Source: Saccharothrix australiensis
GTDB taxonomy: Bacteria; Actinomycetota; Actinomycetes; Mycobacteriales; Pseudonocardiaceae
Length of the DNA stretch: 64,000 bases
Assembly (NCBI RefSeq): GCF_003634935.1
Contig: NZ_RBXO01000001.1
Coordinates: forward strand, 3,559,501-3,623,500
Reading direction: 5' to 3'
The translations under genes and the position numbers were made by a program. Every line of letters begins with the position of its first letter. Position 1 is the stretch's first letter. Shown here piece after piece: positions 26,012 through 37,546 of this stretch. Below the pieces are notes generated by a model. The model saw only the letters and a program-made list of their open reading frames with translations, had not been told where the DNA came from and searched no databases.

Positions 26012-29000
26012 CACGCACCCCTGTTCGTGGTGGCGGCGGGCGTGGGGAACCAGCCCGTGTCGACGAAGAACCGGACGTAGGTGTCGAACAGCTCCGGTCC
26101 GAGCGGCGGGCACACGACGCCGGAGCCGGCCAGGTCCCGCTCGGTGGCCGAGACGTCCATCGCCGGGTAGAAGCCCTCCGGGTCGTCGGTCATCAGCTCG
26201 AACGCGTGCAGCAGGGGCACCAGCGCGTTGTCCCGGTCGGCGCGGACCCGGTCGCGCCAGGTGTCCCGGTCGACCTCGGCCAGTTCGTAACCCGCCGCGC
26301 GCAACCGGTCGACGAACTCGGCCAGGTCCATCGTGGACTCGTTGTGCAGGTGGTAGGTGCCGCCCGCGCCCCGGTTGCCCAGCTCCACGACGGCCGCGCT
26401 GACGTAGTCCACCGGCAGCAGCCGGATCGGCGCGCGCAGCCCCGCCGGCACGGCCCGCGCCTGGAGGAGCCCCTTGAGGCTGAGCCAGATGAAGTCGCGC
26501 GTCTGGCACGCGCCGGTCCGCCGGTCGCCGCTGACCACGTCGACCCGGTACAGCGACACCGGCAGGCCGCGTTCCCGCGCCTGCTCCACCAACTGCTCGG
26601 CGACCCACTTGGTGCGCAGGTAGCCGCTGGGCAGGTCCTGCGGCGGCCCGGTCGGGTCGTCCACGCGGGTCGGGCCGCCGTGCGCGGCCTTGCCGGCGAA
26701 CACGCCGACCGTGGACACCACGTGCACCGGCACGGCCCGGTGCCGCGACGCCAGCCGCAGCACCTCGGTGGTGCCGCCGACGTTGGCCGCGCGCAGCGCC
26801 TCGTACGGGTGCAGCCAGTGCACCGCCGCGCCCGCGTGGTAGACCACGTCGACGGTGCGGGCCAGCTCGTCGAACACCTCCGCGGGCAGGCCCAGCCCGG
26901 CTTCGGCGAGGTCGCCGGGGTGCACCCGGACGCGGGACAGGTCGACGTCGTCGGTGAGCCGGAACCAGTCCAGCGCCTCGACCAGCCGCCGGTGGCCGTG
27001 GTCGGCGTCGTCGGCGCGCACCAGGACGTGCACGACGTCGGCGGCCGTGCGGTGCAGCAGGTCACGCAGCAGGAACGCGCCGAGGAACCCGGTCGCGCCG
27101 GTCAGCAGCACCTGCGCGGGCGGACCCGTCGGCGTCGGGCCGCCGGGTCGGACGTCGTCGGGCAGGAGGGCGTCCGCGGCGTAGTCCGGGCCGGCGCCGC
27201 CGCCCGGCTCCTCCGCGCCGAAGTACTCCGCGCCGAGGAACGCGGCCAGCCGCGCGGCCGTCGGGTGGTCGAACGCCACCGTGGCGGGCAGCGCGTGCCC
27301 GGTGACCGCGCCCAGCCGGTTGCGCAGCTCGACCGAGGTGAGCGAGTCGAACCCGAGCTCGGGCAGCGGTTTGTCGGCGAGCGAGGCGTCGGCCGAGCCC
27401 AGGCCGAGCACCCCGGCGACCTGCTCCAGCACCAGCGCGAGCAGGGCGGCGGACCGCTCTTCCGGCGGCAGGTCGGCCAGGTCGGCGAACGACGGGCCGG
27501 CCTCGGTGTCCCGCGCGGCCGGCCGGGTCGTGGTGCGCAGCAGGCCGCGCAGCACGGCGGGCACCTCCGCCGCGGCGCGCAGCGGGCGCAGGTCGACCGG
27601 CGCGGCCACCACGGCGGCGGCCCCGGTGCCCAGCGCCGCGTCCAGCAGCGCCGGACCGCGCTCGCTGTCCACCGGCCGGAACCCGCTCGCCGCGATGCGC
27701 TTGCGGTCCACGTCGGTCAGCTCGCCGGTCAGCCCGCCGTCGCGGTCCCACAGGCCCCACGCCACCGACGCGCCCGGCAGGCCCCGGCCCGCGCGCAGCG
27801 CCGCGAGGCCGTCCAGGAACGAGTTGGCCGCCGCGTAGTTGCCCTGGCCCGGTCCGCCGAGCACGGCCGCGATGGACGAGAACAGCACGAACGCCCCGAG
27901 GTCCAAGCCCTCGGTCAGCTCGTGCAGGTGCCAGGCCGCGTCCGCCTTCGGCCGCAGCACGCCCGCCAGGCGCTCCGACGTCAGGTTGGTGACCAGGCCG
28001 TCGTCGTTGACGCCCGCCATGTGCACGACGGCGGTCAGCGGGTGCGCGGCCGGGATCGCCGCGAGCCGCGCGGCCAGCGCGGCGCGGTCGGACACGTCGC
28101 ACGCGGCGATCGTCACCTCCGCGCCCAGGTCGGACAGCTCGGCGACGAGTTCCCGCGCGCCCTCGGCCTCGGCGCCGCGCCTGCTCAGCAGCAGCAGGCG
28201 GCGCACGCCGTGCGCGGTGACCAGGTGGCGGGCGAACAGGGAGCCCAGCGAGCCGGTGCCGCCGGTGAGCAGGACCGTCCCGCCGCTGAAGTCCGGGCGC
28301 TCGCGGGTCGGCGCGACGGGGCGCAGCCGGGGCACCCGGACACGCCCGCCGCGCAGCAGCACCTGAGGCTCGCCGGACGCCACCGCCGCGTCGAGGTCCG
28401 CGCCGGGCTCGGCGTCGACCAGCACGACCCGGCCGGGCGCCTCGGACTGCGCCGAGCGGACCAGGCCCCACACGGCCGCGCCGGGCAGGTCGGTCACCGC
28501 CTCGCCCACCGCGCCGCTGGTGGCCACCACGAGCGGGACGCCGGTGGTGCGGTCGTCGGACAGCCAGGCGCGCAGCCGGTCCAGCACGCGGGCCGTCACC
28601 TCGTGCGTCGCGGCCAGCGGGTCGCCGGTCGACGGCTCCACCCGCAGCAGCACGGCGTCCGCGGCGGCCGGGTCGGTGTCCGGGGTGCCCCAGCGCAGCG
28701 CGGGGACGTCGTCCACGGCGATCGGCGTCCACACCGTCTCGAACAGCGCGTCCGCGCCGCGCTCGGCGGGCTCGGCGGTGTCCGGGCGGGTGCGCACCCC
28801 GCCGACGGTGGCCACCACCGCGCCCGCCGGGTCGGTCAGCACCAGGTTGGTGCCCTCGGCGGTCCGGGTGATGCGGGCCCGGACCGTCGACGCGCCCGCC
28901 GCGTGCACCCGCACCGCCGTCCACGTGTCGGCCAGGCCGGGCGCGGTCAGCCGGACGGCGGCGGCCAGCAGCGCCGGGTCCAGCACGACACCCGCCGGCG

Positions 29001-32000
29001 GGGTCGTCGCCAGTTCGGCGAACACCTCGCCGCCCCGCCGCCACGCGGCCTGGACGACCGGGTCGCCCGACGGCAGCGGCTCGGCGTCGGCGGGCGGCCA
29101 CGGCGTCGCCTCCGGCACGGCCGCCACCCGCACGCCCAGCACGCCCTCCGCGTGCCGCACCCACGCCGCCGCCGCGCCGTCCGGTCGCGAGTGGACGGTC
29201 ACCGCGCGGCCGCCCTCCTCGTCCGGCGCGCCGACCCGCACCTGGACCTGGAGCGAGCCGCGCGCGGGCGGCACGAGCGGCGCGTCCACGGTGAGCCGGT
29301 CGAGGGTCGTGCAGCCGAACTGGTCGCCCGCCGCCACCGCCAGCTCCACCAGCGCGGTGTCGCCGTCGGTCAGCCAGGGGTGGGTGCGGGCCGACACCAC
29401 GGCCGTGAACAGGCCCTCGTCCGCGCCCGCGACGGACAGCGCGGTGCCCAGCAGCGGGTGGTCGACGGCGGTCAGGCCCAGACCGCCCGGATCGGACGGA
29501 CCCGCGTCCACCCAGTACCGGGTGCGCCGGAACGGGTAGGTCGGCAGCGCCACCGGGCGCGGCCTCCGCCCGCCCAGCACCGCCGACCAGTCCGGCGCGA
29601 CACCGGCCAGAAACAGCGCGCCCGCCAGGTCGGACACCGCGAGCACGTCGTCGCCGTCCCGGCGCAGCGAGGCGATCGCCGTGTGCGGGCCCTCCAGCAC
29701 GCGGGACACCAGCGGGGTGAGCACGGCGTCGGGGCCGAGTTCCACGAACACGGTCGCGCCGCGGTCGGCCAGCGCGCGCACGGCGTCGGCGAACCGCACC
29801 GCGCCGCGCATGTGCCGGGCCCAGTAGTCCGCGCCCACCGGGCCCGCCGCGACCAGGTCCCGCCCGGTCAGCGTGGACACGATCGGGATCGTCGGCTCGT
29901 CGAACTCCACCGACGCGCAGACCTCGGCGAACTCCGCCAGCACGGCGTCCACGTGCGGCGAGTGGAACGCGTGGCTCACCTCCAGCCGCTTGGTCCGCCT
30001 GCCCTCGGCGGCGAACCGGTCGGCCAGCGCGAGCACCGCGCGCTCGTCGCCGGACACCACCACGGAGTCGGGCGCGTTCACCGCCGCGATGTCCACCGCG
30101 ACCCCGTCGACCAGCGGCCGGACCTCGTCCTCGCGCGCGTCCAGGGCGACCATGACGCCGCCGTCGGGCAGCGACTGCATCAGCCGGCCGCGCGCGGCGA
30201 CCAGCGTGGCGGCGTCGCGCAGGCTGAGCACGCCGGACACGTGCGCCGCCGCCAGCTCGCCCACCGAGTGGCCGGCGAGCAGGTCCGGCCGCACGCCCCA
30301 CGACTCCAGCAGCCGGAACAGCGCCACCTCCACCGCGAACAGCGCCGGCTGCGCGTACTCGGTGCGGGCCAGGCCCTCGCCGGTCGCGATCACCTCGCGC
30401 AACGGCCGCGCCAGGTGCGCGTCCAGCTCGGCGCACACCGCGTCGAACGCGACGCCGAACGCCGGGAAGTCCTCGCCCAGCGCCAGCGCCATCCCGACCC
30501 GCTGCGCGCCCTGCCCGGTGAACAGGAACGCGGTGCGCCCCGGCGCGGGCACGGCGGTCACCGGCGCGGCGCCGTCCGCCAGCGCCCGCAGCCCGGCGCG
30601 CAGCTCGGCGGGACCGTGGCCGGTGACGACGGCCCGGTGCTCCAGCGCGGCCCGGCGGGTGGCCAGGGCGTGCGCCACGTCCAGCGGGTGCTCGTCGGCG
30701 GTGGCCTCCAGCAGCCGCGCGGCGGCGTCCCGGACGGCCTGCGGCGAGCGCGCCGACAGCACCCACGGCACGGCGCCCGGCTGCGTCCCGGCCAGCGCGG
30801 GTTCCGGCGCGGGTTCCGGCGGGGCCTGCTCCAGGATCACGTGCGCGTTGGTGCCGCTCACCCCGAACGCCGACACGCCGGCCCGGCGCGGCGCGCCGGT
30901 CTCCGGCCACGGGCGCTCCTCGGTGAGCAGCTCCACGTTGCCCGACGCCCAGTCGATCAGCGGCGACGGCGCGTCCACGTGCAGGGTGCGCGGCATCCGC
31001 CCGTGCCGGATCGCCTGCACCGCCTTGATCACGCCGCCGACGCCGGCGGCGGCCACCGAGTGGCCCAGGTTGGACTTCAGCGAGCCGAGCCACAGGGGCC
31101 GGTCGCGCTTGCGCCCGTAGGTGGCGAGGATGGCGTGCGCCTCGATCGGGTCGCCCAGCCGGGTGCCGGTGCCGTGCGCCTCCACCAGGTCCACCTCGGC
31201 GGGGGTCAGGCGGGCGTCGGCGAGCGCCCGCCGGATCACCTCCTCCTGCGACGGTCCGCTCGGCGCGGTGAGGCCGTTGGACGCGCCGTCCTGGTTCACC
31301 GCCGAGCCGCGCAGCAGGGCCAGCACCTCGTGGCCGTTGCGCCGCGCGTCCGACAGGCGCTCCAGCAGCACCACGCCCACGCCCTCGGACCACGACGTGC
31401 CGTCGGCCGCCGCCGCGAACGACTTGGACCGCCCGTCCGGCGCGAGCCCGCGCTGGCGCGAGAAGTCCACGAACCCGCCGGGCGTCGCGGTCACGGTCGC
31501 GCCGCCCGCCAGCGCCAGCGCCGACTCGCCGCGCCGCAGCGACTCGGCCGCCAGGTGGATCGCCACCAGCGACGACGAGCACGCGGTGTCCACGGTGATC
31601 GCGGGACCGGTGAACCCGAAGGTGTAGGCCACCCGGCCGGACGCGACGCTGCCCAGCTTGCCCGTCATCAGGTAGCCCTCCAGCTCCGGAGGACCGGCGG
31701 TGCCCAGGTAGCTCTGCTCGACCAGGCCGCTGAACACCCCGACGGGCGCGCCGCGCAGCGCGGTCGGGTCGATGCCCGCCTGCTCGAACACCTCCCACGA
31801 GGTCTCCAGCAGCACCCGCTGCTGCGGGTCCATCGCCAGCGCCTCGCGCGGCGAGATCCCGAAGAACTCGGCGTCGAACTCGCCCGCGCCGTCGAGGAAG
31901 CCGCCGTGGCGGGTGTAGGACGTGCCGGGCGCGGTCGGGTCGTCGTCGTACAGGCGCTCCAGGTCCCAGCCCCGGTCGGCGGGGAACTCGGAGATCGCGT

Positions 32001-32190
32001 CCCGACCTTCGGCGACCAGCGCCCACAGGTCCTCCGGGGAGCGCACGCCGCCGGGGAACCGGCAGGCCATGCCGACGATCGCCACGGGCTCGCGGTCGCC
32101 TGCCTCCAGTTCGGCGATGCGGGCCTTGGCCCGCTTCAGGTCGGCCGTCACCCGCTTCAGGTAGTGGACGGCCTTCTCCTGCTCGTTCAC
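26011..32190 (-). CDS. Modular type I PKS, module 4 with terminal thioester reductase (KS-AT-DH*-KR-ACP-TD)
   Basis: Domains (approximate residues) are: N-terminal docking coiled coil 1-33; KS 35-455 with Cys204 in DTACSSS and HGTGT; AT 555-850 with GHSVG and HAFHS, the malonyl signature; DH remnant about 910-1180; KR 1300-1490; ACP 1570-1650 with LGFDSL; TD 1690-2059. The DH lacks HxxxGxxxxP and the second catalytic Asp, so it is inactive. The KR keeps the GGTGSLG loop, catalytic Lys (RPKAD), Ser and Tyr and a B-type-like NDD. The TD has TGATGFLG and YLRTK (Tyr/Lys) motifs for NADPH-dependent release as aldehyde, and there is no thioesterase. It is the final module and starts at a GTG with GGGGA upstream. 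Confidence 0.93.
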   Translation of the reverse strand: MNEQEKAVHYLKRVTADLKRAKARIAELEAGDREPVAIVGMACRFPGGVRSPEDLWALVAEGRDAISEFPADRGWDLERLYDDDPTAPGTSYTRHGGFLDGAGEFDAEFFGISPREALAMDPQQRVLLETSWEVFEQAGIDPTALRGAPVGVFSGLVEQSYLGTAGPPELEGYLMTGKLGSVASGRVAYTFGFTGPAITVDTACSSSLVAIHLAAESLRRGESALALAGGATVTATPGGFVDFSRQRGLAPDGRSKSFAAAADGTSWSEGVGVVLLERLSDARRNGHEVLALLRGSAVNQDGASNGLTAPSGPSQEEVIRRALADARLTPAEVDLVEAHGTGTRLGDPIEAHAILATYGRKRDRPLWLGSLKSNLGHSVAAAGVGGVIKAVQAIRHGRMPRTLHVDAPSPLIDWASGNVELLTEERPWPETGAPRRAGVSAFGVSGTNAHVILEQAPPEPAPEPALAGTQPGAVPWVLSARSPQAVRDAAARLLEATADEHPLDVAHALATRRAALEHRAVVTGHGPAELRAGLRALADGAAPVTAVPAPGRTAFLFTGQGAQRVGMALALGEDFPAFGVAFDAVCAELDAHLARPLREVIATGEGLARTEYAQPALFAVEVALFRLLESWGVRPDLLAGHSVGELAAAHVSGVLSLRDAATLVAARGRLMQSLPDGGVMVALDAREDEVRPLVDGVAVDIAAVNAPDSVVVSGDERAVLALADRFAAEGRRTKRLEVSHAFHSPHVDAVLAEFAEVCASVEFDEPTIPIVSTLTGRDLVAAGPVGADYWARHMRGAVRFADAVRALADRGATVFVELGPDAVLTPLVSRVLEGPHTAIASLRRDGDDVLAVSDLAGALFLAGVAPDWSAVLGGRRPRPVALPTYPFRRTRYWVDAGPSDPGGLGLTAVDHPLLGTALSVAGADEGLFTAVVSARTHPWLTDGDTALVELAVAAGDQFGCTTLDRLTVDAPLVPPARGSLQVQVRVGAPDEEGGRAVTVHSRPDGAAAAWVRHAEGVLGVRVAAVPEATPWPPADAEPLPSGDPVVQAAWRRGGEVFAELATTPPAGVVLDPALLAAAVRLTAPGLADTWTAVRVHAAGASTVRARITRTAEGTNLVLTDPAGAVVATVGGVRTRPDTAEPAERGADALFETVWTPIAVDDVPALRWGTPDTDPAAADAVLLRVEPSTGDPLAATHEVTARVLDRLRAWLSDDRTTGVPLVVATSGAVGEAVTDLPGAAVWGLVRSAQSEAPGRVVLVDAEPGADLDAAVASGEPQVLLRGGRVRVPRLRPVAPTRERPDFSGGTVLLTGGTGSLGSLFARHLVTAHGVRRLLLLSRRGAEAEGARELVAELSDLGAEVTIAACDVSDRAALAARLAAIPAAHPLTAVVHMAGVNDDGLVTNLTSERLAGVLRPKADAAWHLHELTEGLDLGAFVLFSSIAAVLGGPGQGNYAAANSFLDGLAALRAGRGLPGASVAWGLWDRDGGLTGELTDVDRKRIAASGFRPVDSERGPALLDAALGTGAAAVVAAPVDLRPLRAAAEVPAVLRGLLRTTTRPAARDTEAGPSFADLADLPPEERSAALLALVLEQVAGVLGLGSADASLADKPLPELGFDSLTSVELRNRLGAVTGHALPATVAFDHPTAARLAAFLGAEYFGAEEPGGGAGPDYAADALLPDDVRPGGPTPTGPPAQVLLTGATGFLGAFLLRDLLHRTAADVVHVLVRADDADHGHRRLVEALDWFRLTDDVDLSRVRVHPGDLAEAGLGLPAEVFDELARTVDVVYHAGAAVHWLHPYEALRAANVGGTTEVLRLASRHRAVPVHVVSTVGVFAGKAAHGGPTRVDDPTGPPQDLPSGYLRTKWVAEQLVEQARERGLPVSLYRVDVVSGDRRTGACQTRDFIWLSLKGLLQARAVPAGLRAPIRLLPVDYVSAAVVELGNRGAGGTYHLHNESTMDLAEFVDRLRAAGYELAEVDRDTWRDRVRADRDNALVPLLHAFELMTDDPEGFYPAMDVSATERDLAGSGVVCPPLGPELFDTYVRFFVDTGWFPTPAATTNRGA

Positions 32191-32218
32191 GGGATTCCCC
32201 CTCGTCGTCGGGTGGCGG

Positions 32219-35200
32219 TCAGCCGAGCGGGCTGTCGAGTTCGCGGTCGATGAGGGCGAACAGCTCGTCGGTCGAGGCGTCGTCGAGGTCGTCCGCCGGC
32301 GTGCCGGCGTCGTCGGGGTCGCCGCCGGTGGCGGCGAGCCAGCGGGACAGGGTGGTGCGCAGCCGGGTGGTGATCTCCGCGCGCCGCTCGTCGCCCTCGG
32401 GGACGCGGTCCAGCGCCGCGTCGAGGTCGTCCAGGTCGTCCAGGACGGTCCGCTCGGCCGGGTCCGCCGGGAACCGGGCCAGCAGGTGGTCGGTGAGCGC
32501 GGCGGCGGTCGGGTGGTCGAACGCGACCGTGGCGGCCAGCGCGACGCCCGCCGCCGCGGCCAGGCGGTTGCGCAGGTCGATGGCGCTGAGCGAGGTGATG
32601 CCCAGGTCGGTCAGCGGCTTGTCGGCGGGCACGGCCTCCGGGTCGGCGTGCCCGAGCACGGTGGCCGCCGCCCGGCGCACCACGTCGAGCACGGTCGCGT
32701 GCCGCTCGGCCGGGTCCAGGCCGAGCAGGCGGGCGCCCAGGTCGCGCGGCGCGGTCGGCGCGGTGGCGGCCGTCGCGGCGCGCAGGACGACCGGGACGCG
32801 GGGTCGGGACCGGGCGGCGAGGACGTCGAGCGGGGTGGCGACGACGACGGGCGCGGCCACGGCGCGGGCGGCGTCGAACAGCGCCAGCCCCTCGGCCGGG
32901 TCGACGGGCCGCAGGCCGCCCTCGGCGAAGCGGGCGCGGGCGGCGGCGTCCAGCGCACCGGTCACGCCCCGGTCCCAGCTGCCCCAGGCGATGGCGGTGG
33001 CGGGCAGGCCCAGCGCCCGGCGGTGCTCGGCGAGGCCGCCGAGGAACGCGTTGGCCGCCGCGTACGCGCCGTGGGCAGGCGCGCCGAGGACGTCGGTGAC
33101 GGAGGTGAACAGGACGAGGTCCGCGTCGCCCGCCAGTTCGTGCAGGTGCCAGGCGGCGTCCGCGCCGGGCCGCAGCGCGGCGTCGAGCGCGGCCCGGTCG
33201 AGCGCCGGGACCGTGGCGGTGGTCAGGGCGTTGGCGGCGTGCACGACCGCCGTGATCGGCCGCTCGGCCCGGTCCAGCGCGTGCCGCAGCGAGTCGCGGT
33301 CGGCCCCGTCGCAGGCCACCACCCGCGCGGACGCGCCCAGCCCGGCCAGCTCCGCCGCGAGGCCCCGGTCGTCGCCGCCGCGGTTGAGCAGCAGCAGGTG
33401 GCGCACGCCGTGCTCGGCGACGAGGTGCCGGGCGACCAGCGAGCCCAGCGCGCCGGTGCCGTAGACCACGGTGGTGCCCGCGGTGTCCCAGGCGGCCGGT
33501 CGGCCGGGTTCGGCGGTCACGAGGCGGGGGACGAGCACGCCGCCGTCGCGCACCGCGACCTGCTCCTCGTCGCCCACGGCGAGCGCCCGCAGGACGTCCG
33601 CGCCGGCCGGGCCGTCGACCAGGACGATCCGGCCCGGCTCCTCGGACTGCGCCGACCGCACCAGGCCCCACACCGCGGCCTCGGCGGGGGAGACGCGCTC
33701 GCCCGGCCGCGCGGCGACGGCCGACGTGGTGCGCACCAGCAGCCGGGTGTCCGCGAACCGCGCGTCGGCGAGCCACGCGTGGAGGGCGTCCAGCACCGCG
33801 CCGGTCCGCGCGCGGGCCTCGGCCGGGGCGTCGGCGGCGGTGTCGGGCACGCCCAGCACCACGGCGCGCTCGGTGCCGGCGACCTCGTCCAGGCCGGACA
33901 GGTGCCGCAGGCCCGGCACGGGCTCGCCCACGGTCACGACCTCGCCCGTGCCGGGGTCGGGCAGCGCCCGGCCGGTCCAGCCGACGACCCGCAGGGCGCG
34001 GGCGGCGCTCGCGGCGGCGTCGGCCCGCTCGACCTCCACCAGCCCGACCACCGCCGCCGCGCCCGAGTCGAACCGCACCCCGACCGCGCTCGTGCCGCCG
34101 ACGGCGCCCGTACCGCTGTCCGGGCCCGCGCCGTTCGCGCCGGGGCCCGGCACGGCGACCGCGTCGCCCGGAACCGCCCCGTCGGGCCCGGCTGCCCCGT
34201 CGAACCCGCCCGCGTCGAACCCGCCCGCCGCCTCGTCGAGCGCGGCGGGAGCGACGACGGCGGTCGTGGTGGGCGCCTCGACCTTGCCGGCGCGGAGGTC
34301 GCGCCAGCGCAGCGGCACGCGGCCGGGCAGGACGTCGGCGAGCGCGCCGCGCCACACCGCCGGGTGCACCAGCCAGCGCGGGTCCGCCCCGTCCGGCACC
34401 GCGACGTCGACCGCCGTGCCGTCCGCGTCGGCCGTCGAGTCCTCGGCCCGGTCCAGCACGCCGGAACCCAGCCGGGTCCACTCGCCGTCGGCCTCCGCGT
34501 ACACCGCGACCGGTCGCGCGCCGTCCGCCGACGGCCCGCCCACCCGGAGCTGCACGCGCGCCCCGGCGGCGGGCACGCCCACCAGGTCCAGGGCCCGCAC
34601 GCGCGGGTGCTCCACCGCCACCCCGGCCCGCAGCACGGCGTCCGCGACCGCGAACGCCCGGTCCTGCGCCGCGTCCCCGGTCAGCGACTCCCCGGCCAGG
34701 GACCTCCCGGCCAGGGCGCCGCTGAACAGCCACTCACCGGCGGTGCCCGCCACCGGGTGCGCGTCGCCGAGCACCGGGTGGTCGAGCGCCGACCGGTCGC
34801 GCCGCGCGCCCGGCACCGGGTCCAGCCAGTACCGCCTGCGGTCGAAGGCGTAGGTGGGCAGGTCCACGCGGCGTGCGCCGGCACCCGCGAAGTGGGCCGC
34901 CCAGTCCACCGCGACCCCGCGCACGTGCAGGTCGGCCAGCGCGGCCGTGAACGCCTCGTCCTCGGCGCGGTCCCGCCGCAGCACCGCCACCGCGTCGGCG
35001 TCGGCGGACCGCGCGGACGGGGCGAGCACGGCGTCCGGCCCCACCTCCAGCATGGTGCCGAACCCGGCGTCGACCAGCGCCGCCACCGCCGCGCCGAACC
35101 GGACCGGGCGGCGCACCTGCCCGACCCAGTACTCGCGGTCCTGCCACTGGTGCTCCACCGGCGCGCCGGTCACCGTCGACACCGCGGGCACGCGCGGCCG

Positions 35201-37513
35201 GTCGAACGTCAGGCCCGCCACGACCTCCCGCAGCGCGGGCAGCGCGGAGTCCATGTGCGCCGAGTGGAACGCGTGGCTCACCGCCAGCGCCTTCACGCGG
35301 TGCCCGGCCGCCCGCACCTGCTCGGCCAGCGCGTGCACGGCGTCCGCGTCACCCGACACGACCACCGAAGCCGGCCCGTTGACCGCCGCCAGGTCCACCC
35401 CCGGCCGGTCGGCGAGCAGCGGCGCGACCACGTCCTCGCCCACCGCCAGCGCCACCATCGCCCCGCCGGGCCGGGCCGCCTGCATCAGCCGGCCGCGTGC
35501 CGCCACCAGCGCCGCCGCGTCCGCGAGGGACAGCACGCCCGCCACGTGCGCGGCGGTGATCTCGCCCAGCGAGTGGCCGGCGACGGCGGACGGCGTCACG
35601 CCCCGGTCGGCGAGCAGCCGCACCAGCGCCACCTCCACCGCGAACAGCGCCGGCTGGGCGAACTCCGTGCGGTCCAGGCGCTCCGGGTCGTCCAGCACCT
35701 CGCGCAGCGGCGCGGACAGGTGCGGGTCGAGCAGGTCGCACACCTCCTCGAACGCGGCGCGGAACACCGGGGACGCCGCCGCGAGCCGCTTGCCCATGCC
35801 GACCCGCTGCGCGCCCTGCCCGGTGAACAGGAACGCCACCCCGCCGTCGCCCCGCTCGCCGCGGACCAGTTCCGGCGCGTCACCGCCGTCGGCCAGCACC
35901 CGCGCCAGCTCCACCAGCCGCTCGGGTTCGGCGACCACCGCCGCCCGGTGCTCCAGCGCGGACCGGGTGGTGGCCAGCGCCGCGGCCACGTCCAGCGGGT
36001 CCAGCCCCGCCTCGGCCGCGTCGGCCACGGACCGGGCCTGGCCCGCCAGCGCGGCGGGCGTGCGGCCGGAGAACACCCAGGGCAGCACGGACGGCCGGCG
36101 CGAGCCGGGGTCCGCCGCTTCCGGTTCCGCGTCCGGCGCCTGCTCGACGATCACGTGCGCGTTGGTGCCGCCGAACCCGAACGACGACACACCGGCCCGC
36201 CTCGGCGCGCCGGTCTCCGGCCACGGCGTGCTGCCGCGCAGCAGCCGCAGCCCCGACGACGCCCAGTCGACGTGCGGCGTCGGCTCCTCCGCGTGCAGGG
36301 TGCCCGGCAGCACGCCCCGCCGGATCGACTCGATCACCTTGATGACGCCGCCGACGCCGGCCGCCGCCTGCGCGTGCCCGATGTTGGACTTCAGCGAGCC
36401 GAGCAGCAGCGGGCGGTCCGCCGGGCGGCCCGCGCCGTAGGTGGCGGCCAGCGCGTTGGCCTCGATCGGGTCGCCCAGGGTCGTCCCGGTGCCGTGCGCC
36501 TCGACCGCGTCCACGTCGGCCGGGCGCAGCCCGGCGTCGGCCAGGGCGGCGCGGATGACCCGCTCCTGCGCCCGGCCGTTGGGCGCGGTCAGGCCGTTGG
36601 ACGCGCCGTCCGAGTTCACCGCCGACCCGCGCAGCACGGCCAGCACCCGGTCGCCGTCCCGCCGGGCGTCGCCCAGGCGCTTGAGCAGCAGCAGGCCCAC
36701 GCCCTCGGCCCACCCCGTGCCGTGCGCGCCCGCCGAGAACGAGCGGCACCGCCCGTCCCGCGCCAGCCCGCCCAGCCGGGAGAACTCCACGAACGCCACC
36801 GGCGTCGACATCACCGTCACGCCGCCCGCCAGCGCCAAATCGCACTCGCCGCGCCGCAGCGCCTGCGCCGCCAGGTGCAGCGCCACCAGCGACGACGAGC
36901 ACGCCGTGTCCACGGTGACCGCCGGCCCCTCCAGCCCGAACCGGTACGCCACGCGCCCGCAGGCGATGCTGCCCGCGCTGCCGCTGAACAGGTAGCCCTC
37001 GAACTCCTCGGGCGGCAGGCCGGGCCGGGCGCCGTAGTCGCTGTACATCACGCCGGTGAACAGGCCGGTGCGCGAGCCGTGCAGCGACTCCGGCGGCAGG
37101 CCGCCCCGCTCGAACGCCTCCCACGCGGTCTCCAGCAGCAGCCGCTGCTGCGGGTCGGCGGCCAGCGCCTCGCGCGGCGACATGCCGAACAGCGCCGCGT
37201 CGAACAGGGCCGCGTCGTGCAGGAACCCGCCCTCGCCGCTCGCCGACGTGCCGGGCCGGTCGCTGCCGTCGAGCAGGTCGGCCAGCGGCCAGCCCCGGTC
37301 GGTCGGGAACGGCGACACCGCGTCCACGCCCGCGTCGGCCAGCTCCCACAGCTGTTCCGGGGTCCGCACGCCGCCGGGGTAGCGGCAGGCCGCCGACACG
37401 ACGGCGATCGGTTCCCGGCTGCTCTCCTCGACCGCCCGCAGCCGCGCCTTGGCGTCCTGCGCGTCCGCGATCGCGCGCTTGAGGTACTCCCGGAGCTTGT
37501 CCTCGTCTGCCAC
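32219..37513 (-). CDS. Modular type I PKS, module 3 (KS-AT-DH*-KR*-ACP)
   Basis: The 1,764-residue single-module protein holds: docking helix 1-33; KS 35-455 with Cys205; AT about 560-860 with GHSLG and HAFHS (malonyl); DH remnant about 909-1150 without a HxxxGxxxxP motif; KR 1340-1530; ACP about 1590-1670 with LGITSL, TSL replacing DSL; C-terminal docking tail with [14 protein letters not shown]. The KR is probably dead: the catalytic lysine of RPKxD is Gly (RPGAD), the cofactor loop reads VYGTGALG instead of GGTGALG, and DVAD is DGAD. Ser, Tyr and Asn remain. The module should leave its beta-ketone unreduced. GTG start. Confidence 0.93.
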   Translation of the reverse strand: MADEDKLREYLKRAIADAQDAKARLRAVEESSREPIAVVSAACRYPGGVRTPEQLWELADAGVDAVSPFPTDRGWPLADLLDGSDRPGTSASGEGGFLHDAALFDAALFGMSPREALAADPQQRLLLETAWEAFERGGLPPESLHGSRTGLFTGVMYSDYGARPGLPPEEFEGYLFSGSAGSIACGRVAYRFGLEGPAVTVDTACSSSLVALHLAAQALRRGECDLALAGGVTVMSTPVAFVEFSRLGGLARDGRCRSFSAGAHGTGWAEGVGLLLLKRLGDARRDGDRVLAVLRGSAVNSDGASNGLTAPNGRAQERVIRAALADAGLRPADVDAVEAHGTGTTLGDPIEANALAATYGAGRPADRPLLLGSLKSNIGHAQAAAGVGGVIKVIESIRRGVLPGTLHAEEPTPHVDWASSGLRLLRGSTPWPETGAPRRAGVSSFGFGGTNAHVIVEQAPDAEPEAADPGSRRPSVLPWVFSGRTPAALAGQARSVADAAEAGLDPLDVAAALATTRSALEHRAAVVAEPERLVELARVLADGGDAPELVRGERGDGGVAFLFTGQGAQRVGMGKRLAAASPVFRAAFEEVCDLLDPHLSAPLREVLDDPERLDRTEFAQPALFAVEVALVRLLADRGVTPSAVAGHSLGEITAAHVAGVLSLADAAALVAARGRLMQAARPGGAMVALAVGEDVVAPLLADRPGVDLAAVNGPASVVVSGDADAVHALAEQVRAAGHRVKALAVSHAFHSAHMDSALPALREVVAGLTFDRPRVPAVSTVTGAPVEHQWQDREYWVGQVRRPVRFGAAVAALVDAGFGTMLEVGPDAVLAPSARSADADAVAVLRRDRAEDEAFTAALADLHVRGVAVDWAAHFAGAGARRVDLPTYAFDRRRYWLDPVPGARRDRSALDHPVLGDAHPVAGTAGEWLFSGALAGRSLAGESLTGDAAQDRAFAVADAVLRAGVAVEHPRVRALDLVGVPAAGARVQLRVGGPSADGARPVAVYAEADGEWTRLGSGVLDRAEDSTADADGTAVDVAVPDGADPRWLVHPAVWRGALADVLPGRVPLRWRDLRAGKVEAPTTTAVVAPAALDEAAGGFDAGGFDGAAGPDGAVPGDAVAVPGPGANGAGPDSGTGAVGGTSAVGVRFDSGAAAVVGLVEVERADAAASAARALRVVGWTGRALPDPGTGEVVTVGEPVPGLRHLSGLDEVAGTERAVVLGVPDTAADAPAEARARTGAVLDALHAWLADARFADTRLLVRTTSAVAARPGERVSPAEAAVWGLVRSAQSEEPGRIVLVDGPAGADVLRALAVGDEEQVAVRDGGVLVPRLVTAEPGRPAAWDTAGTTVVYGTGALGSLVARHLVAEHGVRHLLLLNRGGDDRGLAAELAGLGASARVVACDGADRDSLRHALDRAERPITAVVHAANALTTATVPALDRAALDAALRPGADAAWHLHELAGDADLVLFTSVTDVLGAPAHGAYAAANAFLGGLAEHRRALGLPATAIAWGSWDRGVTGALDAAARARFAEGGLRPVDPAEGLALFDAARAVAAPVVVATPLDVLAARSRPRVPVVLRAATAATAPTAPRDLGARLLGLDPAERHATVLDVVRRAAATVLGHADPEAVPADKPLTDLGITSLSAIDLRNRLAAAAGVALAATVAFDHPTAAALTDHLLARFPADPAERTVLDDLDDLDAALDRVPEGDERRAEITTRLRTTLSRWLAATGGDPDDAGTPADDLDDASTDELFALIDRELDSPLG

Positions 37514-37546
37514 GTCTCTTCGCTCCTGCGCTCGTTGGTGGGGTGC

